Shown: positions 14,465 to 21,602 of the stretch, piece after piece | Layout of the letters: every line of letters begins with the position of its first letter | Position numbering within the stretch: the stretch's first letter is position 1 | Assembly: GCA_964478125.1 (NCBI GenBank) | Contig: CAYZGR010000051.1 | Span: 1-22,263, forward strand | Direction of reading: 5' to 3' | Length of the DNA: 22,263 nt | Source of the DNA: FW021-bin31 sp964478125 | GTDB taxonomy: Bacteria; Bacteroidota; Bacteroidia; Chitinophagales; Chitinophagaceae | Position numbers and translations under genes: made by a program | The notes under the pieces: model-generated | Told to the model about the DNA's origin: nothing | Seen by the model: only the letters and a program-made list of their open reading frames with translations | Database searches by the model: none

Positions 14465-15253
14465 ATGCACTCTTTCACAGATCAATTGAACCGGAATATC
14501 CAGCTTCCCGCTTTACCCAAGCGGATTGTATCGCTGGTTCCGTCCCAAACAGAGTTACTGGCGGATTTAGGATTGCAAGAGAAGGTGGCGGGCATCACCA
14601 AATTTTGTGTACATCCGCAACACTGGTTTAAAAACAAAACCCGTGTTGGAGGAACTAAAAACCTGCATCTCGACCAGATCCGTTTGTTACAGCCTGATTT
14701 AATCATAGCAAACAAAGAAGAAAATGATAAAGCTTCGCTGGAAACGCTTATGGCGGAATTCCCCGTATGGGTAAGCGATGTGCATACACTGCCGGCTGCT
14801 TTAGAAATGATCCGCTCGGTCGGCGTCCTCACGGGAAAAAAAGAAAAAGCTGCCGAACTGGCAACCGAAATTGACAGACGTTTCCAAATATTAAGTCGGG
14901 GTAACACAAAACGATCCGGAATAAGAACCACTTATTTTATATGGCGAAATCCCTGGATGGTTGCCGGCGATAACACTTTTATACAGGATATGATGCAGCG
15001 CTGCGGGCTGCAAAACTGCTTCGAACATCTCCCACGCTATCCGGAAATAACTTTACAACAATTGCGTGAAGCAGATTGTGAGATGATTCTCCTTTCTTCC
15101 GAACCTTACCCTTTTAAAGAAAAACATATAGCAGAACTCTCCGAATATTTTCCAAAAACGGATATCCGGCTGGCAGATGGAGAAATGTTTTCATGGTATG
15201 GCAGCCGGCTGTTGCAGGCGCCAAATTATTTCAAACAATTTTTTACTCGATAA
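14465..15253 (+). CDS. BtuF/FepB-like helical-backbone metal receptor, no signal peptide
   Basis: A 262-residue type III periplasmic-binding-protein fold. It opens with RIVSLVPSQTELLADLG (about 20-36), continues with the LLQPDLIIANKEEN segment at about 77-90, and shows the later TYFIWRNPWMVAGDNTFIQDMM stretch that is characteristic of cobalamin-type binders. The N-terminus MHSFTDQLNRNIQLP is polar and lacks a signal peptide or lipobox, and no ABC permease or ATPase gene is nearby. The protein as encoded would stay in the cytoplasm. It starts at the base after the DinB-like stop codon and overlaps the convergent next gene by 11 bp. Ligand unknown; corrinoid or iron chelate binding is only a family-level guess. 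Confidence 0.78.
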   Translation: MHSFTDQLNRNIQLPALPKRIVSLVPSQTELLADLGLQEKVAGITKFCVHPQHWFKNKTRVGGTKNLHLDQIRLLQPDLIIANKEENDKASLETLMAEFPVWVSDVHTLPAALEMIRSVGVLTGKKEKAAELATEIDRRFQILSRGNTKRSGIRTTYFIWRNPWMVAGDNTFIQDMMQRCGLQNCFEHLPRYPEITLQQLREADCEMILLSSEPYPFKEKHIAELSEYFPKTDIRLADGEMFSWYGSRLLQAPNYFKQFFTR

Positions 15254-15638
15254 ACACCTTTGTCATGCCATGATAATGATTCTGAAGATCATGTACGCAC
15301 AACCCCTCTTCAAATTCCCGTAGATGAGCGCCATGGCAGTCCAAAACAATGCTATTCTTATTTTCCTTATCCGGATAAGTGAGCGTAAAAGTGGTATGAC
15401 CGTGCCTATATACCAGTGATCCGTTTTGATCCTCTTCCAGGACAAAATCAAAATATTTTAACCACTCTTCATCCAGAGCAATTGGGAAAACGTCTTTGGG
15501 AAAATACCAGCCCAGCTCCTTTTTGACTTTGACGCCAATTCTTTCAACGCTTTTGCGCTCTACTTTTCCGGCAAGGCGTTCTCCTTCGACTTCCACCTGG
15601 ACCCAGTTTCCCAGATGGACATCATGAATGTCTACCAT
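15243..15638 (-). CDS. Hypothetical protein, Bacteroidota-restricted type
   Basis: A 131-residue soluble protein without signal peptide or membrane segment. The pattern, an N-terminal LGNWVQVE, a central ALDEEWLKYFDF (about 54-65) and a C-terminal CVHDLQNHYHGMTK, resembles a family of small proteins of unknown function seen in Bacteroidota and their phages, where the ends read like NWV and VHQLQNLYFALT. I assign no function. It is transcribed against its neighbours, converging with the BtuF-like gene with an 11-bp overlap of coding ends, and diverging from fbaB across 131 bp. Confidence 0.65.
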   Translation of the reverse strand: MVDIHDVHLGNWVQVEVEGERLAGKVERKSVERIGVKVKKELGWYFPKDVFPIALDEEWLKYFDFVLEEDQNGSLVYRHGHTTFTLTYPDKENKNSIVLDCHGAHLREFEEGLCVHDLQNHYHGMTKVFIE

Positions 15639-15734
15639 AGTGTAATTTTTGATTAAATATCCGAATTATTTTTGAATTAATCAATAGTTTGACGGCTTTA
15701 TCAATAAAAATATAGCAACTTGAGCATGTTTGAG

Positions 15735-15742
15735 TATCTTTG
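15735..15742 (+). promoter_or_regulatory. -7 promoter element before fbaB
   Basis: TATCTTTG exactly fits the Bacteroidota -7 word TAnnTTTG and is followed by CA, the usual initiation context. The ATG is 28 bp downstream. No clear TTG lies at the expected 19-21 bp upstream; the nearest are at 15720-15722 (too close) and 15689-15691 (too far). Confidence 0.5.
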
Positions 15743-15769
15743 CACTCCAATTAAAAAAACTAACAGACT

Positions 15770-16828
15770 ATGGCATCAAAGAAGATAACCGACCTTTTGG
15801 GAGATCAGGCCGCTTTCCTGCTGGATCACCAATGTACTACCATTGATAAATCCACCATTTCCCTGCCGGGGCCGGATCATGTGGATGACATCTGGATCAA
15901 TTCCAACAGAAACAATCAGACCCTTAATAGCCTACAAACCCTTCTCAGTCACGGACGGCTGGCCCATACCGGTTATGTTTCCATTTTCCCTGTAGATCAG
16001 GGCATAGAACACAGCGGGGGTTCAGCCTTTGCGCCCAATCCTATCTATTTCGATCCCGAAAACATTATCAAGCTGGCCATTGAAGGAGGCTGTAATGCTG
16101 TAGCTTCTACTTTCGGCGTTTTAGGAATTATGTCCAGAAAGTATGCTCACAAGATCCCTTTTATTGTAAAGATCAATCACAACGAGCTGTTGAGCTATCC
16201 CAATACCTTTGACCAAACCCTCTTTGGAACGGTAAAGAGCGCCTGGAACATGGGAGCCGTCTCCGTGGGAGCAACCATCTATTGGGGGTCTCAGGAAAGC
16301 AGACGCCAACTGAAAGAGATTGCCGAAGCATTCGAACTGGCCCACGAGCTGGGAATGAGTACCATCCTCTGGTGCTATACCCGCAATAACGACTTTAAAG
16401 TAGCCGGTACCGATTATCATACTTCCGCCGACCTCACCGGCCAGGCCAATCACCTCGGAGTGACCATTCAGGCCGATATCATTAAACAAAAACTCCCTAC
16501 CAATAATGGAGGATATCTGGCCACCAAACACGGAAAGACACATCCGCTGGTTTATGAAAAACTGACCAGCGATCATCCTATTGACTTATGTCGCTATCAA
16601 ATCTTAAACTGCTATAGCGGTCGCGTAGGACTCATCAATTCCGGCGGGGCATCGCAGGGAGATAACGACCTGGCAGACGCCGTATCCACAGCCGTGGTGA
16701 ACAAACGCGCAGGTGGAATGGGATTGATACTCGGCCGCAAAGCGTTTCAACGCCCCTTCAAAGAAGGAGTAGAAATGTTAAACACCATTCAGGATGTATA
16801 CCTGGACGAGTCCATCACCATTGCTTAA
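15770..16828 (+). CDS. fbaB: Fructose-bisphosphate aldolase class I (DhnA type)
   Basis: A 352-residue Schiff-base aldolase of the DhnA/FbaB family, cleaving fructose 1,6-bisphosphate to glyceraldehyde 3-phosphate and dihydroxyacetone phosphate in glycolysis and gluconeogenesis. Marks include FPVDQGIEHSGG (73-84), NPIYFDPENIIKLAIEGGCNA (split by lengths normal to the family), VGATIYWGS (166-174) and TIQADIIKQKLP (232-243). One of Lys239 or Lys241 is likely the catalytic or substrate lysine. The C-terminal GGMGLILGRKAFQRP is the phosphate-binding end. It has its own promoter and is followed by accD after 92 bp. It is unrelated in sequence to the class II FucA aldolase and should not be read as the missing fucose-pathway aldolase. 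Confidence 0.92.
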   Translation: MASKKITDLLGDQAAFLLDHQCTTIDKSTISLPGPDHVDDIWINSNRNNQTLNSLQTLLSHGRLAHTGYVSIFPVDQGIEHSGGSAFAPNPIYFDPENIIKLAIEGGCNAVASTFGVLGIMSRKYAHKIPFIVKINHNELLSYPNTFDQTLFGTVKSAWNMGAVSVGATIYWGSQESRRQLKEIAEAFELAHELGMSTILWCYTRNNDFKVAGTDYHTSADLTGQANHLGVTIQADIIKQKLPTNNGGYLATKHGKTHPLVYEKLTSDHPIDLCRYQILNCYSGRVGLINSGGASQGDNDLADAVSTAVVNKRAGGMGLILGRKAFQRPFKEGVEMLNTIQDVYLDESITIA

Positions 16829-16920
16829 TATAAATATTTCGTAACTTAGTGTTGCGGAAATCCGCTGCAGTGGTCTTTTTGCCTGATTGAACCGCCTTAT
16901 AAATCAAGGACTTATTTATT

Positions 16921-17772
16921 ATGCCAAACTTGTTCCAACGCATTAAAAAAGGCATTTCCACCTCCACCGAGGAAAAAAAAGAAACCCCGGACGGCTTATG
17001 GTTTAAATGTCCAAGATGTAAGCACACTGTAACAAGAAAGGACCTTAAGGAGCATCTTTTCGTATGTGAAAAGTGCAATTACCACAACCGCATCAATTCG
17101 GGGGAGTATTTCGAAATCCTTTTTGACGATGGCAAGTTTAAAGCGCTTTTCCCTCATATCGCTCCAAAAGACTTTCTCGGCTTTACCGATATAAAGGCCT
17201 ATTCAAAACGGTTGAAGGATGCCCAGAAAAAAACCGGTCGTAAAGATGCTTTAACCGTGGGCGCCGGGAAAATAAACGGACATGATATTACGATTGCCTG
17301 TATGAATTTCGACTTCATCGGCGGATCCATGGGTTCCGTTGTCGGAGAGAAAATTGCACGGGCCATTGATCATTGTATTGCACATCATACGCCCCTGCTG
17401 ATCATCTCCAAATCGGGAGGAGCACGCATGATGGAAAGCGCATTCTCTCTTATGCAGATGGCCAAAACATCGGCCAAACTCACACAGCTTGCAGATGCAA
17501 AGCTGCCTTTTATCTCTTTAATGACGGACCCGACTACCGGGGGAGTGACCGCCTCCTTTGCCATGTTGGGCGACCTGAATATAGCCGAGCCTGAAGCGCT
17601 TATCGGTTTTGCCGGGCCTCGCGTCATCAAAGAAACCATTAAAAAGGATCTGCCGGAAGGATTTCAACGCTCCGAATTTTTACTCGAACATGGTTTCCTG
17701 GATTTTATTGTAGCGCGTAAAGATCTCAAACAAAAGTTAAGCGATGTAATCGAGTTACTGAGCATCGCCTAA
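16921..17772 (+). CDS. accD: Acetyl-CoA carboxylase carboxyltransferase subunit beta
   Basis: A 283-residue beta subunit of the carboxyltransferase, which passes the carboxyl group from biotin to acetyl-CoA in fatty acid synthesis. The N-terminal zinc ribbon has Cys30, Cys33, Cys49 and Cys52 (CPRC, then CEKC). The crotonase-fold domain follows with FIGGSMGSVVGEKIARA, SKSGGARMMESAFSLMQMAKT, MTDPTTGGVTASFAMLGD and GFAGPRVI. Length is normal. The AccA partner is not in this window. A weak hairpin at 17809-17823 may end the transcript. Confidence 0.96.
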   Translation: MPNLFQRIKKGISTSTEEKKETPDGLWFKCPRCKHTVTRKDLKEHLFVCEKCNYHNRINSGEYFEILFDDGKFKALFPHIAPKDFLGFTDIKAYSKRLKDAQKKTGRKDALTVGAGKINGHDITIACMNFDFIGGSMGSVVGEKIARAIDHCIAHHTPLLIISKSGGARMMESAFSLMQMAKTSAKLTQLADAKLPFISLMTDPTTGGVTASFAMLGDLNIAEPEALIGFAGPRVIKETIKKDLPEGFQRSEFLLEHGFLDFIVARKDLKQKLSDVIELLSIA

Positions 17773-17808
17773 GCCTTTCGGAATAGAAAATAATGAATAT
17801 GGATCAAT

Positions 17809-17823
17809 TCTCCCTTGGGGAGA
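17809..17823 (+). terminator. Possible weak terminator after accD
   Basis: TCTCCC-TTG-GGGAGA forms a 6-bp stem with a 3-nt loop 36 bp after the accD stop, followed by TCTTATTTCT. The stem is short and the T-run interrupted, so this is a modest candidate. Confidence 0.35.
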
Positions 17824-17830
17824 TCTTATT

Positions 17831-17924
17831 TCTCGCAGGTTTTCGCAAATTATATTAGCAGATTTTCGCAAATTTGAGATCAGCGTCTATCAGCGAGCTG
17901 TTTTATCCGCGTCTATCAGCGGGA
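17831..17924. repeat. TTTTCGCAAATT and GCGTCTATCAGCG direct repeats upstream of smpB
   Basis: TTTTCGCAAATT occurs at 17840-17851 and 17863-17874. GCGTCTATCAGCG occurs at 17883-17895 and 17909-17921, with further GCAGGTTTTCGC and GCAGATTTTCGC variants between. Strings of this TCTGCG/ATCAGCG kind recur in intergenic regions of many Bacteroidota; their function is unknown to me. It immediately precedes the smpB start, where the assembly broke. Confidence 0.6.
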
Positions 17925-18118
17925 AAATAAAAATGAAAAAAATGATTACGCAAATTAAAAATCNNNNNNNNNNNNNNNNNNNNNNNNNNNNNNNNNNNNN
18001 NNNNNNNNNNNNNNNNNNNNNNNNNNNNNNNNNNNNNNNNNNNNNNNNNNNNNNNNNNNNNNNGCGTCTATCAGCGGGAAAATAAAAATGAAAAAAATGA
18101 TTACGCAAATTAAAAATC
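17909..18118. other. 100-N scaffold gap flanked by an exact 55-bp duplication
   Basis: Bases 17964-18063 are N, exactly 100. The 55 bp before the gap (17909-17963) and the 55 bp after it (18064-18118) are identical and contain the smpB start codon and first codons. This is what results when two contigs overlapping by 55 bp are joined with a default gap instead of being merged. The left copy (ATG at 17933) is therefore not a second gene. The real distance from accD to smpB is probably 155 bp shorter than shown. Confidence 0.9.
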
Positions 18119-18546
18119 GTTCCGCCTATTTTGAATATCATATTCAGACAAAATATGTTGCCGGAGTTGTATTAACCGGGACAGAAATAAAAGCCATACG
18201 TGAAGGGAAAGCGAGCTTCAATGATGCCTATTGCTACTTTACTACAGAAGGCGAATTGTTTTTAAAAAACCTTCACATTTCGGAGTATTCTCACGGTTCT
18301 TACGCCAATCATGATCCTTTACGGGAACGCAAATTGCTGCTTCAAAAGAAAGAATTGCATAAACTACAGACAAAGATCAAGGAAAGAGGTTTTACCATCG
18401 TCCCCCTACAGCTGTTTATCAATCAAAAGGGGTTAGCCAAAATCGAAATAGGACTGGCGAAAGGGAAAAAGCTCTATGACAAGCGGGAAAGTATCAAGAA
18501 AAAGGATACCGAAAGGCAAATGAAACGGGAACTGAAGCGGTATTAA
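18088..18546 (+). CDS. smpB: SsrA-binding protein
   Basis: A 152-residue tmRNA-binding protein needed for trans-translation and rescue of stalled ribosomes. Family marks are NRSAYFEYHI near the start, AGVVLTGTEIKAIREGKASFNDAY (in sections) with the conserved EIK, HISEYSHGSYANHDPLRERKLLL and the basic C-terminal tail GLAKGKKLYDKRESIKKKDTERQMKRELKRY that inserts in the ribosome. The start could be Met1 (18088) or Met4 (18097); both lie in the 55-bp sequence duplicated across the assembly gap. tmRNA itself was not seen. Confidence 0.96.
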   Translation: MKKMITQIKNRSAYFEYHIQTKYVAGVVLTGTEIKAIREGKASFNDAYCYFTTEGELFLKNLHISEYSHGSYANHDPLRERKLLLQKKELHKLQTKIKERGFTIVPLQLFINQKGLAKIEIGLAKGKKLYDKRESIKKKDTERQMKRELKRY

Positions 18547-18563
18547 ACAAAAAGAAACCAATT

Positions 18564-19124
18564 ATGACCAAAAAAGCACAGATCGACTCCATTTTTATCC
18601 TATTTCTCCTGTTTCTTTTCAGTTGTAGCGGAGGATCTGCCGATCATCAGCCTTTCAGCAATAAATCCGATCAGTCGGATTCGATCTTCCGCGATCAAAG
18701 TACTTATGCTGTTGTAAGCAATAAATCCAATCGGCCCAAAACATTCCGCGTAGCCGGTAACATTCGGTTGATACTTGATTCCCTATCCTCAGTAAAAGTA
18801 ATGGACAGCCTAAGAAATGGAACGCAACTCCTTCTGGTAGACGGGAAAGGACGCCTTACTGTTGATCACCATGAAACCCCGATCATTATATACACGGGTA
18901 TGATGAAGCTCCATACCCGGAATGCAGATTTTTATTTCAATGCTTACAGCAACAGCCCGGGCCAATCCCTCAAGGTCTTTAAGGGGCAATTAATCGCGAC
19001 CAAATCATATGAAAGCGATTTCCCCAATACAGATACATTACAAAGAGGTGAAATGATCCTCATCAACAGGGATATTGACCTGATGGAAAAGGAGACCTTC
19101 GATACGGCAAACGCTCGGCGATAG
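18564..19124 (+). CDS. FecR-like lipoprotein
   Basis: A 186-residue lipoprotein with signal peptide and lipobox FLFSC (Cys21). From about residue 60 the pattern resembles the periplasmic FecR domain: a run of short beta strands (IRLILDSLSSVKVM, QLLLVDGKGRLTV), then IIIYTGMMKLHTRNADFYFNAY comparable to the VxVLGTxFNVxAY core, then LKVFKGQLIAT and LQRGEMILINR comparable to the closing strands. It has no N-terminal cytoplasmic anti-sigma part or transmembrane helix, and no sigma gene adjoins it. So it is not a standard anti-sigma factor. It is 17 bp after smpB. Similarity is by pattern and moderate. Confidence 0.7.
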   Translation: MTKKAQIDSIFILFLLFLFSCSGGSADHQPFSNKSDQSDSIFRDQSTYAVVSNKSNRPKTFRVAGNIRLILDSLSSVKVMDSLRNGTQLLLVDGKGRLTVDHHETPIIIYTGMMKLHTRNADFYFNAYSNSPGQSLKVFKGQLIATKSYESDFPNTDTLQRGEMILINRDIDLMEKETFDTANARR

Positions 19125-19135
19125 GCCGGCGTTTT
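19109..19135 (+). terminator. Hairpin straddling the FecR-like stop codon
   Basis: AAACGC-T-CGGC (19109-19119) pairs with GCCG-GCGTTT (19125-19134) with one bulged T and a GATAG loop that contains most of the TAG stop. Ten pairs, six of them G-C, are followed by only a short T-run, so it may be a weak terminator or an mRNA stability element. Confidence 0.45.
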
Positions 19136-19163
19136 CCACTACCTTTACAAAAAATAAGTAACC

Positions 19164-19907
19164 ATGAAGAAAACTTTTGTTTGGCTTTCGGCTGCTCTGA
19201 TCAGCTGCTTTGTCGTGTCTTGCGATACGTTACAACCCATAACCGGGGGGATGGGCGCTCCCTCCGGGACCATCGGGAATGCCTCCACTCCCACCGGTAG
19301 CGAAATCACCTCTGCCCTGAAACAAGTTCTGGATATGGGCATTAAACAAGGGGTAAAACAGGTCTCACAGAAAGACGGATTTTTCAAAAATGCACTTATC
19401 AAGATTCTTTTCCCACCCCAGGCTCAAAAAGTAGAACAAACGCTCAGGCAGATTGGTCTGGGTAGTATTTGCGACCAGTTCATTCTTTCCGTCAACCGGG
19501 CGGCAGAAAATGCGTCTAAAGAGGCGCTTCCTATTTTTGTCAATGCATTAAAGGGGATGAGCTTCAGCGACGCCAGCCAAATTCTGTTAGGTTCCGATAC
19601 TGCGGCCACGCATTATTTCAGAACTAAAACCACGAACGAGCTGGCCGGGAAATTTCAACCGGTGATCAGCCAGAGTTTGCATCAGGTGGATGCCACAAAA
19701 TATTGGGGAACCATCACATCTCAATATAATAAACTGCCCCTGGTACAACCCATCAACACCGATTTAAGCGCCTATGTTACCCAAAAAGCCATTGACGGCC
19801 TGTTTAAAATGGTAGCCCAAAAGGAAATTCAGGTAAGAGATCATATTGCCGGAAGAAGTACGCCACTGCTGAAGAAGGTATTCGGATATGCAGACAGAGA
19901 GCGATAG
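19164..19907 (+). CDS. DUF4197 lipoprotein
   Basis: A 247-residue lipoprotein with signal peptide and lipobox VVSC (Cys20), followed by a glycine/serine/threonine-rich linker. The remainder is mostly helical and fits DUF4197: SALKQVLDMGIKQGVKQVS, DGFFKNALIKILFPPQAQKVEQTLRQIGLG, the NRAAENASKEALPIF segment, then YFRTKTTNELAGKFQPVI and YVTQKAIDGLFKMVAQKE. The function of this family is unknown; location should be the inner face of the outer membrane or the periplasm. It follows the FecR-like gene by 39 bp and a hairpin. Confidence 0.85.
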   Translation: MKKTFVWLSAALISCFVVSCDTLQPITGGMGAPSGTIGNASTPTGSEITSALKQVLDMGIKQGVKQVSQKDGFFKNALIKILFPPQAQKVEQTLRQIGLGSICDQFILSVNRAAENASKEALPIFVNALKGMSFSDASQILLGSDTAATHYFRTKTTNELAGKFQPVISQSLHQVDATKYWGTITSQYNKLPLVQPINTDLSAYVTQKAIDGLFKMVAQKEIQVRDHIAGRSTPLLKKVFGYADRER

Positions 19908-20010
19908 TACAAGTAGTTGCTCATAAAATCACCTTAGTAAATAAATAAAAGCTGTAGTTTCTTCCTCACTCATCATTGCTATAGCCGCTTATTTATTTTG
20001 TCGGGAGTTC

Positions 20011-21510
20011 TTATGGAATATATATTTTATGCTTAGCATACCCATCACTTTCTTTTTGCATATAGTCAATAGCAGTCACTACATAAATATAAGGAATTCC
20101 TTTTTTTAAACTTTGCGGGTCCTGATACGTTTTTTCTCCATTATGAGTGATATAAAGTATATGTGCAGGGTTATTTATATTAACGCCTTCACTAGCCTTA
20201 AATCGGTAAATCACATAATTATACTTCCTATCAAACGGGTCCAGAGCATCCGGCATTTCCCATTCTAAGGTCCTATACGCACCATTTCCTTTCACTTTCA
20301 GATTTACAGGAGAAGGTACGTCGATCGAATCCTTCCATTCCATTACCGGCTGGAGAGCCGGATATGGGTATAAGCTTTTAAGCGTGTCTATGAATCCTGA
20401 ATAATTATCAACGATAGATCTTGCACTAAAGAAAACTTCTCCTGAAACATTTTTCGTTTTCCTGTTCAGCCTCACTTCATCACCTATCTCTGACGCAGGG
20501 CCTTTCCAGGAAGGACTCATCATTTTATTAGAATATTGACCGATATATAATTGTCTTCCATTCATTACTGTAGACCACCATTTTACTAACGTTTTATAAT
20601 CAGCTGCTTTATTACCGATCTTCCAGTAAAGCTGCGGAATAACATAATCGACTGTCTTATTTTTAAGCCAGTTTAAAGGATCACAATAAATTTCATCATA
20701 AGAATCATAACCATGAGTACCCGCATACTTATTTTCTACAATTCCAAACGGACTTACGCCAAATTTCACACCCGGCTTAATTAGATTAATCGCTTTATAT
20801 ACTGCGGCGATCATATGGTTTACATTATTTCTTCGCCAGTCATCAATACTCGTAAAGTTATCTTTATACTTTTCAAAAGTAGCAGAATCTTCATTTGTGA
20901 TATGAGGGTTATAAGGATAAAAATAATCATCGAAATGAATGCCGTCTATATCATATCTTTGTACTACATCCATAACTATTTTTACAATGTAACGGGTAAC
21001 CTGTGGCAAGCCAGGATTTAACATTTTGTATTTCCCAAAATCCAATATCCAGTCAGGATGGGTTTGGGTGATATGGCCGGCAGCTGTTTCGTAATCTCCT
21101 ACTTCCTTTATCGCCCGGTAGGGATTGAACCAGGCCTGTAGTTCCATTCCTCTTGCATGAGCCTCTTTAATGGCAAAGGCCAACGGATCGAAAAAAGGAT
21201 CAGGCGCTCTTCCCTGTTTTCCAGTTAACCAATAGGACCAAGGCTCATAGGAAGATTGATATAATGCATCGCATTCTGTTCTCACCTGGAAGAAAACCGT
21301 ATTTATTCCGGCTTCCTGAAATTTATTAAAAATGTGGACCAGCGCTGCAATTTGTTCTCCGCTTGTTTTCAAACTTGAATCCGGCCAGTCTATGTTATTT
21401 ACCGTGGCAATCCAGGCGCTTCTTACTTCTCTTTTGGGAAAGACCGATTGTGCATTTAAAGGAAGATAAAATAAGAAAATTAAGAAAAAAGCATACAGGG
21501 GTTTAGACAT
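20011..21510 (-). CDS. Secreted glycoside hydrolase-like 10 (GHL10/DUF187) protein
   Basis: A 499-residue secreted protein with a signal peptide ending at about NAQ (residue 21). The GHL10 domain spans roughly residues 25-390 and shows REVRSAWIATVNNIDWP (28-44), AGINTVFFQVRTECDALYQS (68-87), GMELQAWFNPYRA (121-133) and DIDGIHFDDYFYP (187-199), whose Asp194 and Asp195 are candidate catalytic residues by analogy with barrel hydrolases. A fibronectin-III-like domain follows from about residue 410 (PSPVNLKVKGNGAYRTLEWEMP). The family includes B. subtilis YngK; some members have been linked to peptidoglycan or glycan cleavage. It lies downstream of the susD gene in the same direction, which suggests a role in that locus, with a terminator hairpin between them. 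Confidence 0.88.
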   Translation of the reverse strand: MSKPLYAFFLIFLFYLPLNAQSVFPKREVRSAWIATVNNIDWPDSSLKTSGEQIAALVHIFNKFQEAGINTVFFQVRTECDALYQSSYEPWSYWLTGKQGRAPDPFFDPLAFAIKEAHARGMELQAWFNPYRAIKEVGDYETAAGHITQTHPDWILDFGKYKMLNPGLPQVTRYIVKIVMDVVQRYDIDGIHFDDYFYPYNPHITNEDSATFEKYKDNFTSIDDWRRNNVNHMIAAVYKAINLIKPGVKFGVSPFGIVENKYAGTHGYDSYDEIYCDPLNWLKNKTVDYVIPQLYWKIGNKAADYKTLVKWWSTVMNGRQLYIGQYSNKMMSPSWKGPASEIGDEVRLNRKTKNVSGEVFFSARSIVDNYSGFIDTLKSLYPYPALQPVMEWKDSIDVPSPVNLKVKGNGAYRTLEWEMPDALDPFDRKYNYVIYRFKASEGVNINNPAHILYITHNGEKTYQDPQSLKKGIPYIYVVTAIDYMQKESDGYAKHKIYIP

Positions 21511-21544
21511 AATACGAAATTGCTTAATTGCTTAAAAGTGCTAA

Positions 21545-21576
21545 AAGTGCCGGAGCATAAAGCATATCCGGCACTT
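21545..21576 (-). terminator. Intrinsic terminator hairpin after the susD-like gene
   Basis: AAGTGCCGGA (21545-21554) and TCCGGCACTT (21567-21576) form a perfect 10-bp stem with a 12-nt loop. On the minus strand the stem runs into TTTTAGCACTTTT, giving a U-rich tail. It lies 27 bp after the susD-like stop and 35 bp before the GHL10 start, so it should limit read-through from the SusC/D transcript into the hydrolase gene. Confidence 0.7.
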
Positions 21577-21602
21577 CTGATTTAATTTTATAACGGCCTT
21601 TT

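Noticed and set aside
13311..14931. Several minus-strand open frames of 80-150 codons opposite the flavoprotein, DinB-like and BtuF-like genes.
   Set aside because: They lie antisense to well-supported genes, show no family motifs and have cysteine/serine/histidine-rich compositions typical of shadow frames.
15770..16828. The class I aldolase as the missing fuculose-1-phosphate aldolase.
   Set aside because: Its motifs are those of DhnA/FbaB fructose-bisphosphate aldolase, whereas FucA is a small class II zinc enzyme, and it lies outside the fucose locus with its own promoter.
16854..16865. Palindrome GCGGAAATCCGC between fbaB and accD as a terminator or operator.
   Set aside because: The stem is only four pairs with a usable loop and is not followed directly by a T-run; a single copy gives no support for an operator.
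17909..17963. A second, truncated smpB start before the N gap.
   Set aside because: It is an exact copy of the sequence after the gap and ends precisely at the Ns, so it is an unmerged contig overlap rather than a gene duplicate or target-site duplication.
19939..19998. Inverted repeat AAATAAATAA / TTATTTATTT between the DUF4197 and GHL10 genes as a bidirectional terminator.
   Set aside because: The arms are purely A/T and separated by 40 nt, so a stable hairpin is unlikely; no better terminator was seen in this convergent gap.
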